A DNA stretch of 64,000 bases. Source: Xestospongia muta (taxonomy: Eukaryota; Porifera; Demospongiae; Haplosclerida; Petrosiidae). The stretch is from the NCBI GenBank assembly GCA_963693285.1, contig OY848920.1, positions 8,034,954 through 8,098,953 on the forward strand. Direction: 5' to 3'. How positions within the stretch are numbered: position 1 is the first letter of the stretch; every line of letters begins with the position of its first letter. A model generated the notes under the pieces. It was not told the DNA's origin. It worked only from the letters and a program-made list of their open reading frames with translations, and made no database searches. Made by a program: the position numbers and the translations under genes. This document shows, one piece after another, positions 35,737 to 47,580 of the stretch.

Positions 35737-36250
35737 ACGAATATATAGATCAATGAGTTCCAAAGGAGTATCTTCATCCCATGAGTGTTCACTACCACAC
35801 ATTCTTAGTTCAATATCTTCAGAAGTGGTTTCATTGAGTGTAGTCATAAACCATGGCATATTAGGGCTAGTACAACAAGGTTCTTCTTCAGTACACAGAG
35901 GCTATAGAGCCATTAATAGGGAACTTGTAATAGCCTGGTTGAGAAGAATTATTTTCTTGGAATACTTGAGAACAATTATAGCCATCAATATAATCCTCTA
36001 CTTTACAGTAAATTGATATAAGAGAACCATTGGAACTGCACATAATATAATATCCTGATGGAGCTGAAGTGTATTTGGTAAAGAATTTTGAACAGTTTAA
36101 AGGAAACCTTTGGCAAGAGGCAGGGAGTTGGATGGGACAGAAAATAAACGCTGTAATTTTTCTTTTAAATTGAACTTCTTTCCACTGTTACTAGGAAAAC
36201 AAGAGTATCGTTCATAAAGTGAGGGAGGACGTGGAGTTAGTAGACTAGTA
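35737..36250 (-). pseudogene. Mosaic lectin pseudogene, 3' part, cut by the transposon
   Basis: The C-terminal codons are like those of 62710-63897, but at about 35884 the sequence jumps to segments matching the pseudogene at 54926-56118. These are two tandem NGS-x-x-S-x-YC units, then the A module up to SLLTPRPPSLYE. At 36250 it is interrupted by the 7.8-kb transposon. Its 5' end, with the signal-peptide codons, continues at 44086-44172. Confidence 0.8.
36249..36250. repeat. TA target-site duplication, left
   Basis: TA immediately before the CACTG terminus, repeated at 44086-44087. The undisrupted site at 56032-56033 has a single TA. Confidence 0.9.
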
Positions 36251-36295
36251 CACTGTAAAAATAGTTTTGTCATTTCAACAAATTTTGTTGCAGTG
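36251..36295 (+). repeat. Left terminal inverted repeat
   Basis: Pairs with 44041-44085. Shared blocks in order are CACTGTAAA, TTGT, ATTT, AACAAA and TTTGTT. Confidence 0.85.
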
Positions 36296-36574
36296 ACAAT
36301 TTGTCAAAATTAGAACAAACTGTCACTTTAACTATTATTTCTTTAATTAACAACATGTATTATAAAATAACAAATTAATTTTTGAAACAACATACTCTTT
36401 CCATAAATGAATTTACATTTGTTAAAACAAAAATGTAACTCAACACTTAATCAAAACCAATAAATATGATATATAAACATACTCATTGCTGAATAAATAA
36501 AGGTACTTACAATATAATGTACAAAAACTAAAATGAAAGTGTTATATATATATATAAGGTAAAAAGGCTAAGCA

Positions 36575-37307
36575 TTAATATACATGTAATAATATATATA
36601 CTTGTTGAGAGGAAGAAGTGTGTCCAATCGTAGGAGGATGTCCATCTAATTCTTTAATTAGCATTAATTTCTTTTGGCAAGTTCGACCCACTACATAGCT
36701 ATGATAGTGTGAATAGATTCCTTCATTAATATACATTGTTAGAGCCACAAAAACTATCCCTTTTACAGATAACAATTCCTCAATCATGCCAAACTTTGGT
36801 AAGTCATCATCTTGATATCCCACTACCACAAATGAAAAAGGACGGTATGTAATACCATATATTTTAATCCATGCTGGTCTATAAGGAAGACAAAATAAAC
36901 ATTGGAGAAACAAAAGATAATTAATTCAAATCCTCAATATAAACTATATTTACCTATAAACATAGTCAGTATCCAAAATATTTGATATGAATTGCGTAAT
37001 ACTTGTCTTGTACTCAGTTGATAGTGAGGAAAACAATGTTGAATCTTTAGCTATAAAAATATATAAACAAAGAACATCATAAACATATTTGTTATGGTAT
37101 TATTAGTATCATTCATTCATCCATGCAATCATGAATGAATAACAAGAAAGGAAAGTACATGTGAACTGACTCCTTCAAGATTAATTAAAATGCAAGATAG
37201 AGCTCTCCAAAGTTATGTTATTGTATTTAGGTTAATAACTTTATTAACTTATAAATATTAACATAGCAGTGTGGGTAAGAGCTACATGTAATCATTATCA
37301 ATACATT

Positions 37308-37339
<32 letters not shown>

Positions 37340-40300
37340 TGTATGTATGTATGTATATATGTATCTATCCATTCATCCATCCATCCATCCATCCATCTAT
37401 CTATTTATAATATTTATATATTTATGTTGTACTTTTTATTATGTCATTTAAAAGTCATGAATTTACTCTTAAGCCTATCGGAGATATTTTCTTAGAAGTT
37501 CGCATTTTCCTTTACTGTTGCATTACAAGGTCATATGCCAATTACAATGCATGCTAGTCCAAATATAATAACACAACTCCAACAACTAGCATTTAAATCA
37601 TTTGTGTGAGAGTTCCATACTCTATTTATGATAATGAATGCACCATATGTATGCATATAGTTATGTATTCATAATGCAAACTTGAACAGAAACTCACAAC
37701 ATACATCATCATGTTACACATACCCGGTCCACTTTTGAGTTCCTTGCCAAAGAAGTCCCTTTCATTGGAATAAGCACACATAAGTCGTTGATGACGTTTG
37801 GCAACTGATAAGGCAATATTCTTAAAATTCCCAATTGAAGCAGCTCGCTTGATATAACAGTTTTTAGCCTCCATACGAATACACCATGAAGTACTCAGAG
37901 GTCCAAATCTATAGCAAAATGTTACAAACATTCAGTGGAATTATTACAGTGCAAAAGTGATAATTAACACCAGGAGTACTTGAGGATGTGTATTGTATAG
38001 TTAAAACCACAATAATCAATATATGACCATATATGGTATCATAAGTATTTGTTATAACATTAACACCAACAGTTACTTACAATTAGCTATGTGGTCATTA
38101 TTACTGTTAACATAACAAACTCACTTTAAGATCTGAGTAGGAAAGTGAGTCATGTAGTGCATTTTAGGTATAACTGATGAACCAGGATAACAACGCTTGA
38201 ACATAACATGATGGTCTTCAATCAAGGCACTCAAGTAGTTAACTAAACCAACAGACAATACACGTGCAGTACAAATTTCTAAAATGTCTAGCAGCATTAG
38301 ATAGCAATCCCACAGCTGATTATTTGTTGGAACTTTATTACCAATGATCAATGGCAAGTACCTTGCCAATGTCCACATTTGAGCAGCTACGTAAGTAAAT
38401 AAATTAAAACTTGCAATAATATTTCTAATTGCACACAAACCGGAATGTTGAAATTTTGATTTATTCCCTGCTTTCAAATGTTCTGCTTTTATTGGTGGTG
38501 GCTTTTCAGAAATCTCTTCTGGAGTGTATGGAAAACATAGTATCCTGTCATTTAGAACACTGAGGGTGAAGTAATGTTCATTATTTATAAATTGTCCCAG
38601 CATTAGCTTCATCTCATAGGGTATGACACCTTCAAGCATCACATGCATAATGTCTTGAGGTAGTTGAAAGTTTGCAACATGAAAATATTTAAGGTCATTT
38701 AAAGGGCTTCTAAAATTAACACCGTAAGTTACCGAATCTTGCTCAGCCAAAGGCCCACTTAACAGTGAGCAATGATAATCATATGATTGTGGTGTTCTGA
38801 GGATGAAATCCTTTTCTCTAAACTGCATAAGAAAATAGATAAATCTGTAAGACACTTTATTATAAGTATTAGTACATAGACATCAAAATTATCATAGAAA
38901 CAGGATGTTGATAGAAAACTTAAAAATTCTAGTACTAGCAATTGTTTAAGAATGTTTAATGACAGAATAATATAAATATAAGCAAATTTATGTTGTAAAA
39001 ATATTTTAGGTCAAATATTCATGTTTAACAATAATAAGTGAGGTTCAAGCATTGAAATAAAACTCATTTTAATACTTACATTTTCGGACATAGACTCTTT
39101 AGTTGCTAAACACATTCGACATTTACGCAAAGAGAAGCTAACACCAACTTTAAAACCTCCAATTTCATGAGCAGCTAGTGTATCAGCTAGCATCGTGACC
39201 ACTGTTCCTCTCACAAGTACAGGTTGACCATGAATGCTCATATTTACACCCTGTTTGTATAAAGATATCATATACTTTAATCATGATAATCATTGTACAA
39301 AGTTGACTTACATCTGCTAGTTTATTTGCATCTGTAATAAAAGGTTTTAATACCTTTTCAAATCCATATTCAGCTAGATTATGACTTGTAACAACAGCAA
39401 TTAGCTGTATTGTCTTTAATGAAGAACGAAGTTTTGGATGTAAGTTACCAAGAGTGTGGTAAAATAGAGCTAAATTAAATAAAGCCATATAGGAATTACA
39501 ATTTGCTGATATGAATGCCACATGTTTAACTATGTATCTTAATAAACATCTTAAAGAAAATCCTCTTACAATATATGTGCAGTGTACACTACTGTATATG
39601 CATCAAATATACCTAATTTGTGAGTTCCACGAGCATGGCCAAGAGGATTGCAGACTTCGAGTTCATCATAATATGTTATAAGCTGTAAAGCTAAAGGATC
39701 ATTACTGAACAGTGGGTGTTCTCTGAAGTAAGCACCATCACAGATATCACCAATTTTGTCATCTGTTCGTACATGAGTGTTTGTTACCTATTAGATGTAA
39801 AATAAAGTGTGTTTAGAGCCATAATATAATAATTATTACAAAAATACGAACTGGATGTTAAACAGACTTAAATTTCAAAATTGCCTGTTAATTTTATACT
39901 TGAGTGCAGCATTTTTTAGACATTTCACATCATAAACACAAGCAATTTGTTACATATTACCTCCGTGTAGATCTCTTTGTTTTGTAAAATACTCTGCAGG
40001 TTCTCAATGAGAGGAATGTATTGGAAAGTATCCTTTTGCTCAACAAGCAGCCTCCTGTGCCCACACCTTCTATACTTATACGATGTTCCTAGTTCAATTG
40101 TCACAGGATCCTATATTAAACATTAATGATATAAAGCATGCATACATAATTATTATTTAAAACTCTTACAACAAGTCCCAAATATTCACGGTAAAATTTA
40201 TTTTGTTGGTACTCTGTTGCCAGTCCATCAAGTGGGCTTGTAAAAGATTCAAAACACCTATCAATATCACCCATTGTTGTGATTTCATTTTCTTGAAATA

Positions 40301-40805
40301 CTTCTTCAACAGAATATTTCAATTTTTTGCAAACGTGACCCACAAGGTCATTGACAGAAGCAACAGTAAAATCTATAGCTGATTGAGAAAGGTGATGTTG
40401 CTCCTTTAGAATGAGCAAAAACTGAGCTGCTACATTAGTAACACCAGTAAATGTTGGTGATAGCATGGAGGTTTCATTATCTAAAGAAAGGGGATGGTCA
40501 TCATATCCTACTATACTGTTTCCATGAGTTAAAGCACCACTGTCACCTTGGCCTACATCCATCATACCAGCAGTGTGAGTTGGATCAACACTGTTTAGTA
40601 AACTCTGCCAATTAGGATGCTTTCGATTCACATGACTGAGAAAAGAAGAGTATTTTGATCCAGATTGGAAAAAATGAGCACATCCACCCATGGAGCAGGT
40701 GTAGTTGAAATCAGCTTCAGACGAATGAGCCTCGAAAAGATGTTTGACAAGTTGTGATTTCAGGCCGCAACGAAAGCTACAGTAGTCACAAAGACTTGCA
40801 TTCAT
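36575..40805 (-). CDS. C2H2 zinc-finger / Tnp2-like transposon protein, 9 exons
   Basis: Exons (approximate): 40170-40805, 39960-40110, 39610-39790, 39310-39475, 39081-39250, 38126-38827, 37728-37908, 36958-37052 and 36575-36880. All have GT donors and open frames, giving about 850 residues. The N-terminus has two zinc-finger-like motifs (CDYCSFRCGLKSQLVKHLFEAH begins with Cys-x2-Cys and ends His-x4-His; a second starts CSMGGC). The middle exon contains FQLPQDIMHVMLEGVIPYE, resembling the D-x-MH-x-x-LEG signature of CACTA Tnp2-type proteins, and IPKMHYMTHFP. The end has WIKIYGITYRPFSFVV and DLPKFG. Likely the transposase-like component. I cannot place catalytic acidic residues with certainty. 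It shares a 164-bp divergent promoter region with the SAM gene. Confidence 0.75.
37309..37403. repeat. (TATG)n and (CATC)n microsatellites
   Basis: ATGT/TATG repeats from about 37309 to 37356, then CATC repeats to about 37403, in an intron of the Tnp2-like gene. Confidence 0.9.
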
Positions 40806-40969
40806 TTTAGAATTTAACTAAAATTAATACTTGGGGAATTGTTCCGGCCTAAGAGACCTTATAAAAGATCACGGGATAACGGACAGACTTCCAGTTCTTT
40901 ACGCTAAGCTTACAGATAGCACTGATATCTCTTGAGTGTATAGAATTATATACTTTAGTTGACTACGAC
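40806..40969. promoter_or_regulatory. Divergent promoter region of the transposon gene pair
   Basis: 164 bp separate the two start codons. The interval is more GC-rich than its surroundings and contains CTTATAAAAGATC as a possible TATA element around 40858-40870, pointing to shared transcription control. No transcript start can be read from sequence. Confidence 0.5.
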
Positions 40970-43724
40970 ATGGCAAGGAATAAATCTATGCCATTAGAAT
41001 GTATGACAATAGACGAAATCTGTGACTGGCTCGAAGAAAAAGGTTTTTCTTTAGATATTCAGGAGTTCTTTAGAGGTACAATGTCTATGTAAATGTTATG
41101 TACTAACGTCCCTTGCTTCTTCTCGTAGAGCAAGAAATGGACGGTGAGGCCATTACAGTTGCTCTTGGTAGCTGTTCTGGACCAGATTGTTTGAAGGAAG
41201 TGATTCCTAAGGTTGGAACTAGGCTCAAGGTGTACAGCGCTTTGAAGACTCTTTGTGAACAGTCTTATGATCGATATCAGGTGTGTGTTACAAGGACTGT
41301 ATGCATGGTCATACATGTATATTGCATTTATAGAGGAAAGCGTCAGTGGAAATGTCTCCAACACCAATTAGTGCAAGTCCAGTAAGTCCTGAGTCTTCTA
41401 GTATACTTTCGTGGAAAAAGGTAAGTACACTTATTTATTAGTATAAAACTAACATGAGTTTACAGGCTACATCAGACGAACATGTCCATTTAACTTCTCA
41501 TGAAGTCAAGTCTAAGTTGAAAAAAGTGAGTGACTACAATAATAATTATTGTTCATAATATCATATGAATATTGTTTATATTATTGTAACAACTAAGTCT
41601 ACAAACTATAAGAGTATATTGTCTCAATAAATGCATCTTAGCTCTGTGAGTCATTGTACGTATAGTACAGTGATGTCTAATTTTGATTGTTCCTCAAATC
41701 TACATGAACAGAGAAGACAAAAATCATACTAGAGATTTGTAGTATTTTAAATATACTATACATTTAAATCTAGAAATACCTCTAGTTTCTATATAAAATA
41801 ATCAACAAATATATGTGATTGATCTCAATGACTTGGAGTGTAAAAGTATTGTCATTATTTTATTCTGCATTTACAAGACAAAATTTTGTATAATAGGCAT
41901 TATATATATATAGTACTTTCTATACATGTGGATGAACATTTTTATTATTGTTTTATTTTAAGGTGGTTAATGTACCAGATCCATTTCCCATACCTGTATT
42001 TCGTCAGAGCACCGAAAAAAATCTTAGAAACAAACAACTCCTCGACACGGACCGAAAATATATTTGTCAAACGCTAGCTACGATGCTAATGACATACGAC
42101 CAGCGTCCATCAGTTAGTACTTGTCTCATTGTAGCCAGATCACTTGTAGCAAGATACAAATTCCTTCAAGATGATGATGGGACTACAGAGGTAATGTTTT
42201 ATTTATTGTTATTTAAATGAATTTTTAATATCATTCTAATTGTATACACAGTAAAATAAATCTCTTTATTCCATATATTGACACTTGCAGAACTCATGGA
42301 AATATTTCATCTATAATCGTACCCAAAATTTAAATAGAGCTGGGGCCAATGAGGATCAGCCTAGCCCTTCAAAAAAGAGAAAAACTATCAATATAGAAAG
42401 GCATGTATATCCTCCACTTCCTCCTTCATCTGAAGATAATGAGTCTCTCACACGAAACAAGAAGCTTCTAATAGATGAAATAGCTAAACCAAAACCAAAT
42501 GTCCAAATATTAAAAGATCTTATGTTCCGAACATATGAGAAGCGTACTGAGTGGATTCGATCTGAATGCCCACCATTAAGTACAATATTAAAAGAATATC
42601 CACTATTAAAAAAAAGTTCTTTTGTGAGTTTTTTGTATGTGTGAATTATAACTACATGTAAATCCATATAACTAGGTTGGCCAAGAGTTTGCACTGATAG
42701 TGCAGCAAGAAAATGTCAGGGATGACTTTGAAGAGTCCTTTCTGAAGTGGATTCCTTCAATTGTACTATATTGTAAAAACACTCAAGTGAAAAACACTGC
42801 CCTAAAAGTAGTTATATCAGGCTATAGTGATGATGCTTCTACAGGTAAACATAGATAAAGTATACAACAGTAGTGATTATTCCTTCTGTCTGCGTATATC
42901 CATAGATGAGTCTGCCTTAGTATCACTAAGGTGTTTGGGTCTTTTGCTGATTGGCACAAAAGCTAAGAAGTGTGATGGAGATATTCCATTTCTTGTCAAG
43001 TTTGTGCAGGTATGAACTTGTCATCTAATCAGTATACATACTGGTTTTAGTTATCTAAACAGTTTTTATAGGAGGGACTATTTATGTTTTTATAGTTGTG
43101 TGAACAGTATTTTAGTGACATGTGTCAACCAACCTTCTTTACCACTAATACTTTAATTTAGTTATGAATATTACTTCGCAGCATTCTTCAAAGACATGAT
43201 GTTGTTGTTGTTTTGAAATAGCCATTCTTAAACCTACTATTAACAATTAACACCATTTTATTGAAGCAGTTTGTAGCAAAAGAAATAATATCTTATTATG
43301 TTTTGATGATTTCTTTACTGCATACACTTTTGGTGAAGTGCCTTTATTTTTATTTTCATTGACACAGCATGGGACTCCCCCAGTTGAGGCAACAGATCAA
43401 GCCAACAATCAACCACACATTGTGGTATTTACAGATGACGATGTCGTAGATGATCCAATGAACCAGTACTTTATAGCAGTGGAGCAAACTCTATTAATGC
43501 AGTGCAGCAACGCCATTTCAGCAATCTTCTTCTTGTTGGCCGCTCACTATATTTTTAATATGGCATACCATCCTAAGACAAATGATATCCTAACATTCCT
43601 CCAGCATAAAGTGGCAAAGCTACCACTACAAGTAGACCACAAGTGGGGCACAGTAGCTGGTACCCATATTGCTGGATTGGATCGCCAATACAAATCTTTC
43701 ATAACAGAGGAGATGGACATTTGA
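40970..43724 (+). CDS. SAM-domain (SAMD3-like) transposon protein, 9 exons
   Basis: Exons 40970-41075, 41129-41280, 41334-41420, 41466-41525, 41963-42190, 42291-42623, 42676-42844, 42906-43009 and 43368-43724, with good acceptors and donors, predict about 530 residues. Residues about 10-75 form a SAM domain (IDEICDWLEEKGFSLDIQEF, then EMDGEAITVAL and LKVYSALKTL). After a Ser/Pro linker come PDPFPIPVFRQSTE, a conserved helical part (YICQTLATMLMTYDQRPS), a basic KKRK motif and a C-terminal part ending HPKTNDILTFLQ ... FITEEMDI. This layout is that of SAMD3-like proteins, whose function is unknown. Here the gene lies inside a transposon, so it may be an accessory transposition factor. Confidence 0.78.
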
Positions 43725-44040
43725 CCTAGAATCCTGCTGTTCTATTGACTATTTGTTTCACTCTGATATGATTTTGACAATTTCTTTGTTATAAATAAGT
43801 TGTAAAAAATACTTATGACAAAAATCAATATGACAATTTAAAAGGCAACTTGTTGTCTAAACAATAATAGCATGCTAAATAAACAACAATGAAATACAAA
43901 CTGTGATCGCATAGGTTCAGTTAACAAGTTGCAACATTTGTTTTACAACATACTCACTTGTCATTTTAACACAACATCTGTCATTGTAATTCTTCTGTTA
44001 TATCAACAAATAATGGAGCTGTTGTTTGAAGCTCATTACC

Positions 44041-44085
44041 CACACAAACAAAGTTTGTTAAAATAACAATATTTTATTTACAGTG
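44041..44085 (-). repeat. Right terminal inverted repeat
   Basis: Inverse partner of 36251-36295, ending TTTACAGTG at 44085 and followed by TA. Confidence 0.85.
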
Positions 44086-44172
44086 TACAGTATGGTCTAT
44101 CATCAATACTGTAGACCCTTCATTGATTGTTAATAGCAAGCTAAAAAAGTGTAGTTGAGTCTTCATTTTCAT
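44086..44172 (-). pseudogene. 5' part of the lectin pseudogene split by the transposon
   Basis: From ATG 44172 reads MKMKTQLHFFSLLLTINEG, a signal peptide, and then runs into the transposon border. Together with 35737-36250 it makes one pseudogene, the sister of 54926-56118. Confidence 0.7.
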
Positions 44173-44960
44173 GATTTGTACTGGAAAATGACTAGTTAAC
44201 TGTTTTTTTTTGTTTTATTTAACCTTAGTTGGATCAATAGTTACAGTTAAAAATGTGAACAACACTGCATATTTTAAATAGAATAAACAATTATTTGCAT
44301 AATAAATATTACTTTGGGACATGTATCCTCACATTGATATGCAAAATATTATTTATTAATTCCTATAATAATAACATCCATATTAACTATATAAATACAA
44401 TATAACAATACAAACATTAACATCCATAACGTAATTATACATAGAATACAAACAATATAATCACTATACACAAACATTACACAATACAAGGAAAGTATCT
44501 ACCAATAGCTAACTGTTTTGACTAAATCATTATAAATATTAATATTTCATAAGTGTATTCATATCATGTTGTTGCTACAAAACTGTTCCACATCTATATA
44601 CACATATAGCAAACAGTAAAAATGCAACAACATTAATCAGGAGTTAGAGCCATTGAGATCCTGATCATTTGTCCACATATACTCTTTAACCATTTTAATA
44701 TTATTATAATAGTTAGTTAATGGTTATTATTGAGTCAAGACTGTTATGTCGAAACAAAAAAATCTATTCAGTTTGTGGCATCATCTCCATAGCACAAATA
44801 AATGAGAGCTCCAAGTAAAAGAAAGCATTTAAAATTTAGAAAAAGGCACAGCATTTTAAGTCTGCATACACTCTTCACACTCATATATACATATAGGCAT
44901 TCCAAACCTAAGTGTACAAAATATTCATATATATTATGCATCATACAAGCCTAGTTATTA
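44173..44960. repeat. Block duplicated at 56119-56900
   Basis: Near-identical to 56119-56900. Around 44772-44841 on the minus strand it holds a relic of another lectin signal peptide (FKCFLLLGALIYLCYGDDA), as in the gene at 62710. No other gene. Confidence 0.85.
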
Positions 44961-45848
44961 ACCTCGCTGTGCGTGGGCGCAAAGCGAGGGTACTGTAGTC
45001 TGTCAGTGTGTGTGTGTGTGTGTGTGTGTGCGTGTGTGTGTGTGTCTGCACTGCCTGTTACCTTTGAACTACTATAACTTGGCAAGCGAAGCCTTAGCAG
45101 CTACCAACGTTTAGCAATGAATAGAAAAACATGTGCACTTTACAACAGTAGTATCAAGAACATCGTCAAGGAAAACAAAAGCTTAAAACTCGCAAAAGAA
45201 TTTTCAGGCTGCACAGTCAAAGTGCCGTTTCTCGAAAAGTAAAAAAACTTAATGTGGAGATTTTTTAGTATGCTGTAGAGAATCTTAGATGAACACGGAT
45301 CAGCAAAACAGAAGGCCGTTGGTCGAAGCAATCGTTAGAAAAGTTCTGAAAAGTGTTTTGTGGACTTGAAGCAAAGTAACGCATTCAGCAAACCTCTCAA
45401 AGCACTGAAAAAACTGATACTAATAGATAATATATTGAATTATGTTTGTACTGCGGGACGTTTCCAAAGAATGCTTCATTTTCAAGTTACAATAAATTTT
45501 GTATATGAAATATTGAAACTTTTTAAAGCGTCATGTAAAGGCTCAGAGAAACGTTCATCACGAATCTAGCACTTAATCTTGCTTGGCAATTGAATTATAC
45601 TATTACTCACTCAGTTACAGCTTCACAGACATGTCAATCAGAGTGCAAGGTAGCCAGTAAACGACAAAGCTTTTTTCCCTTTGATTGAAGAGAAATGCTG
45701 AGTCATCAAACAACAGTTTGTAATGTGCATCACGTGACCATCAATAATTTGAATATTAATAAATTTTTTATAATGCTACCTAGTAACATCATAGCTGGGC
45801 CTAAGCTGGCATAGCATTTACAAATAACTTAGAAACTGCAGCGAGGTT
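44961..45848. mobile_element. Possible non-autonomous element with AACCTCGCTG ends
   Basis: The left end AACCTCGCTG has a perfect 10-base inverted partner CAGCGAGGTT at 45839-45848. The first 29 bases fold into a strong hairpin (CCTCGCT-TGCG / CGCA-AGCGAGG). A (TG)n run follows at about 45004-45044. The duplicated flank block stops exactly at its left border, whereas the sister at 56900 continues into other sequence. No obvious target duplication; only short frames without recognisable domains. Confidence 0.45.
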
Positions 45849-46082
45849 CGGCACTTTAGTGCCTTTCATTATAGTTAATGAAGTTAATAGTTTTATTCTT
45901 TTTAAATGTGCTTTAAAGGTGGGATGACTTGATAAACAAAAAGGTGTAGATCCAATACAAACCAGGATATGTTACTGTTATTTTTGGATATATAATGATT
46001 GTATATCATAATAAATGTTTGCTGCAATAAACATTGCTTAAACAATCATAGCACTGGAGTTCGTTTATTACTTTATTTGTTA

Positions 46083-46527
46083 CATAGGAGGCTGAAGGGG
46101 GGGGCTGGAGGGGCTAGAGCCCCCCCAATATTTAGAAAGAGGGAGCTCAGCCCCCCCAAACTTTTATTGTTTGCTACTTACCCAACAAAAAGAATCTAAG
46201 TTAATCTTATTGGTGTTGATGAAACTGTCAAAAGTTTTGACATATTTGCAGGCCATGATGACGGAAAAACGGCTTAACAATTCTCTGGTCCTTCATGTAC
46301 ACAAATGCATAACTAATGAGCGTGATCTTATTGAAATAGCTAAGGAATTTGTTATGATAAATGATGAGTAAAGGAAATACTTTAATACGTTTTAAATTAA
46401 TGTTGTTAATACTATTTGTGATTATATCAAACATACTTTCTGCATTATGGGTACATTCGTGTCTGCATATTCATCACATAGTTATGGTGTGAGCCCCCCC
46501 AAAATATAAGTACCTCATCCGCCTATG
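46083..46527. mobile_element. Possible MITE with G/C-run subterminal sequence
   Basis: The ends ACATAGGAGGCTGA and TCATCCGCCTATGT are inverted with two mismatches. Just inside lie runs of G on the left and C on the right (AGCCCCCCC). A short frame inside has no recognisable domain. No clear target duplication. Confidence 0.35.
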
Positions 46528-46773
46528 TGTTAGCATATTCATCCCATTTTTTCATGTATCCATCTATCCATGGAACTACCTGTGTCTCACTCAAAGATGG
46601 TTGTTTTAAAGAGGATGTTTTTACATCAAATATCTTTTATCGTTAAAAGAATTACTTGTTAAATATATATTGTTACTAAAACAATAGATAATTAATAAAT
46701 ATTTCTATAAACCCTCTAGCTCTAAAGGTAGATTGTTATTTTAATAATCCATGGAGTAATTATTTTGTGTTAT

Positions 46774-47580
46774 TCATTGCTGTGAGAGCTGATGAACACA
46801 GTCAATAAAAGTTTTGAGATGTTCAGGATTGATATCCGGATATATTCCATGACCAAGATTTGCAATGTGTCTCTGTCTGCCAAACTTATCTATCATTGCT
46901 CTTGTACTCACAGCAATGTCATCCTAAATAAAATAAAATGATATTGCTAATTGAACAGCAAAGGAAATAGTAGTCAATGATTTAAGAAGTGATAAACAGT
47001 GATATGATGTCTCCAATAAAAAATATTGCATATATTTTACCTACCTTACTGGCATATAATTGGCAAGGATCAAGGTTACCTTGTAGTGTGATGCTACTGC
47101 CTACTGCTTCTCTATTTAATGACAAAACAGTCAAAAATTAAATTTATATGATTCCTAAGATATGCTAATGTAAAAAAATACTTATGATTTCTAAACAAAG
47201 GTAGTAGAAGTTAATACAAGTGTTTGAATTAGATATGGCTTATTGGAAGTGATAACAAAAGGTTATGTAGTAAGTTGTGATAGATCAGATGAATACTTCA
47301 TCTGATTATAGTTTGTCAAGTCAGCATTGGTTCATTTTAATTTAAAGATCAATGAGCAGGGTTTTAAAACCAATGTACTTTGGGCATATTAGCCTATAAA
47401 AAGATCTTAAGAGTCATGAATACATCAATGCTGTAAAGTGTATTACTTTTTTCAAAGGTTATATACTTTCTTTCATTACCTAGCTTTCTTAGGATCACAT
47501 GTCCAGTCTAAGCCAACCACATCATAGCAAATGTCACTAAATTGATGTAAAGCATAATGTGCTCCTTTAGCAAAAACAAT
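46774..47580 (-). pseudogene. UROD: Last three exons of uroporphyrinogen decarboxylase
   Basis: Exons 47480-47580, 47045-47111 and 46774-46923 splice in frame. They encode IVFAKGAHYALHQFSDICYD, VVGLDWTCDPKKAR, EAVGSSITLQGNLDPCQLYA and a final exon with RHIANLGHGIYPDINPEHL, typical of the C-terminal third of UROD, the cytosolic heme-pathway enzyme that removes four acetate carboxyls from uroporphyrinogen III. All frames and splice sites look good, but no upstream exon is present on this strand. The exon that should precede lies on the other strand at 60285-60458. I treat it as a displaced fragment. A live gene with distant exons or a misassembly is possible. Confidence 0.75.

Larger units (their letters stand above)
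36251..44085. mobile_element. 7.8-kb CACTG-ended DNA transposon with two divergent genes
   Basis: The left end reads CACTGTAAAAATAG and the right end is the inverse of CACTGTAAATAAAA. The similarity extends over about 45 bases at each end, with mismatches. Both sides carry TA. The flanks, joined with one TA, reproduce the sequence at 55975-56100 almost exactly, so that paralogous site is empty and both borders are fixed to the base. Inside are two intact spliced genes, head to head. CACTG ends, a 2-bp TA duplication and the Tnp2-like protein fit the CMC group (CACTA, Mirage, Chapaev) best. Autonomy is likely because both frames are open, but this is inference. Confidence 0.88.

Noticed and set aside
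36549..36558. AT microsatellite considered as transposon end
   Set aside because: The real ends are fixed by the empty-site comparison at 36251 and 44085.
37269..37451. Open frame rich in Met-Tyr-Val-Cys
   Set aside because: It is only the translation of TATG and CATC microsatellites in an intron.
45360..45569. Open frame inside the AACCTCGCTG element
   Set aside because: It lacks a proper ATG at its 5' end, is short, and contains no recognisable transposase motif; not supportable as a gene.
46171..46371. Open frame between the G and C runs
   Set aside because: Short and inside a probable MITE; no domain or splice support.
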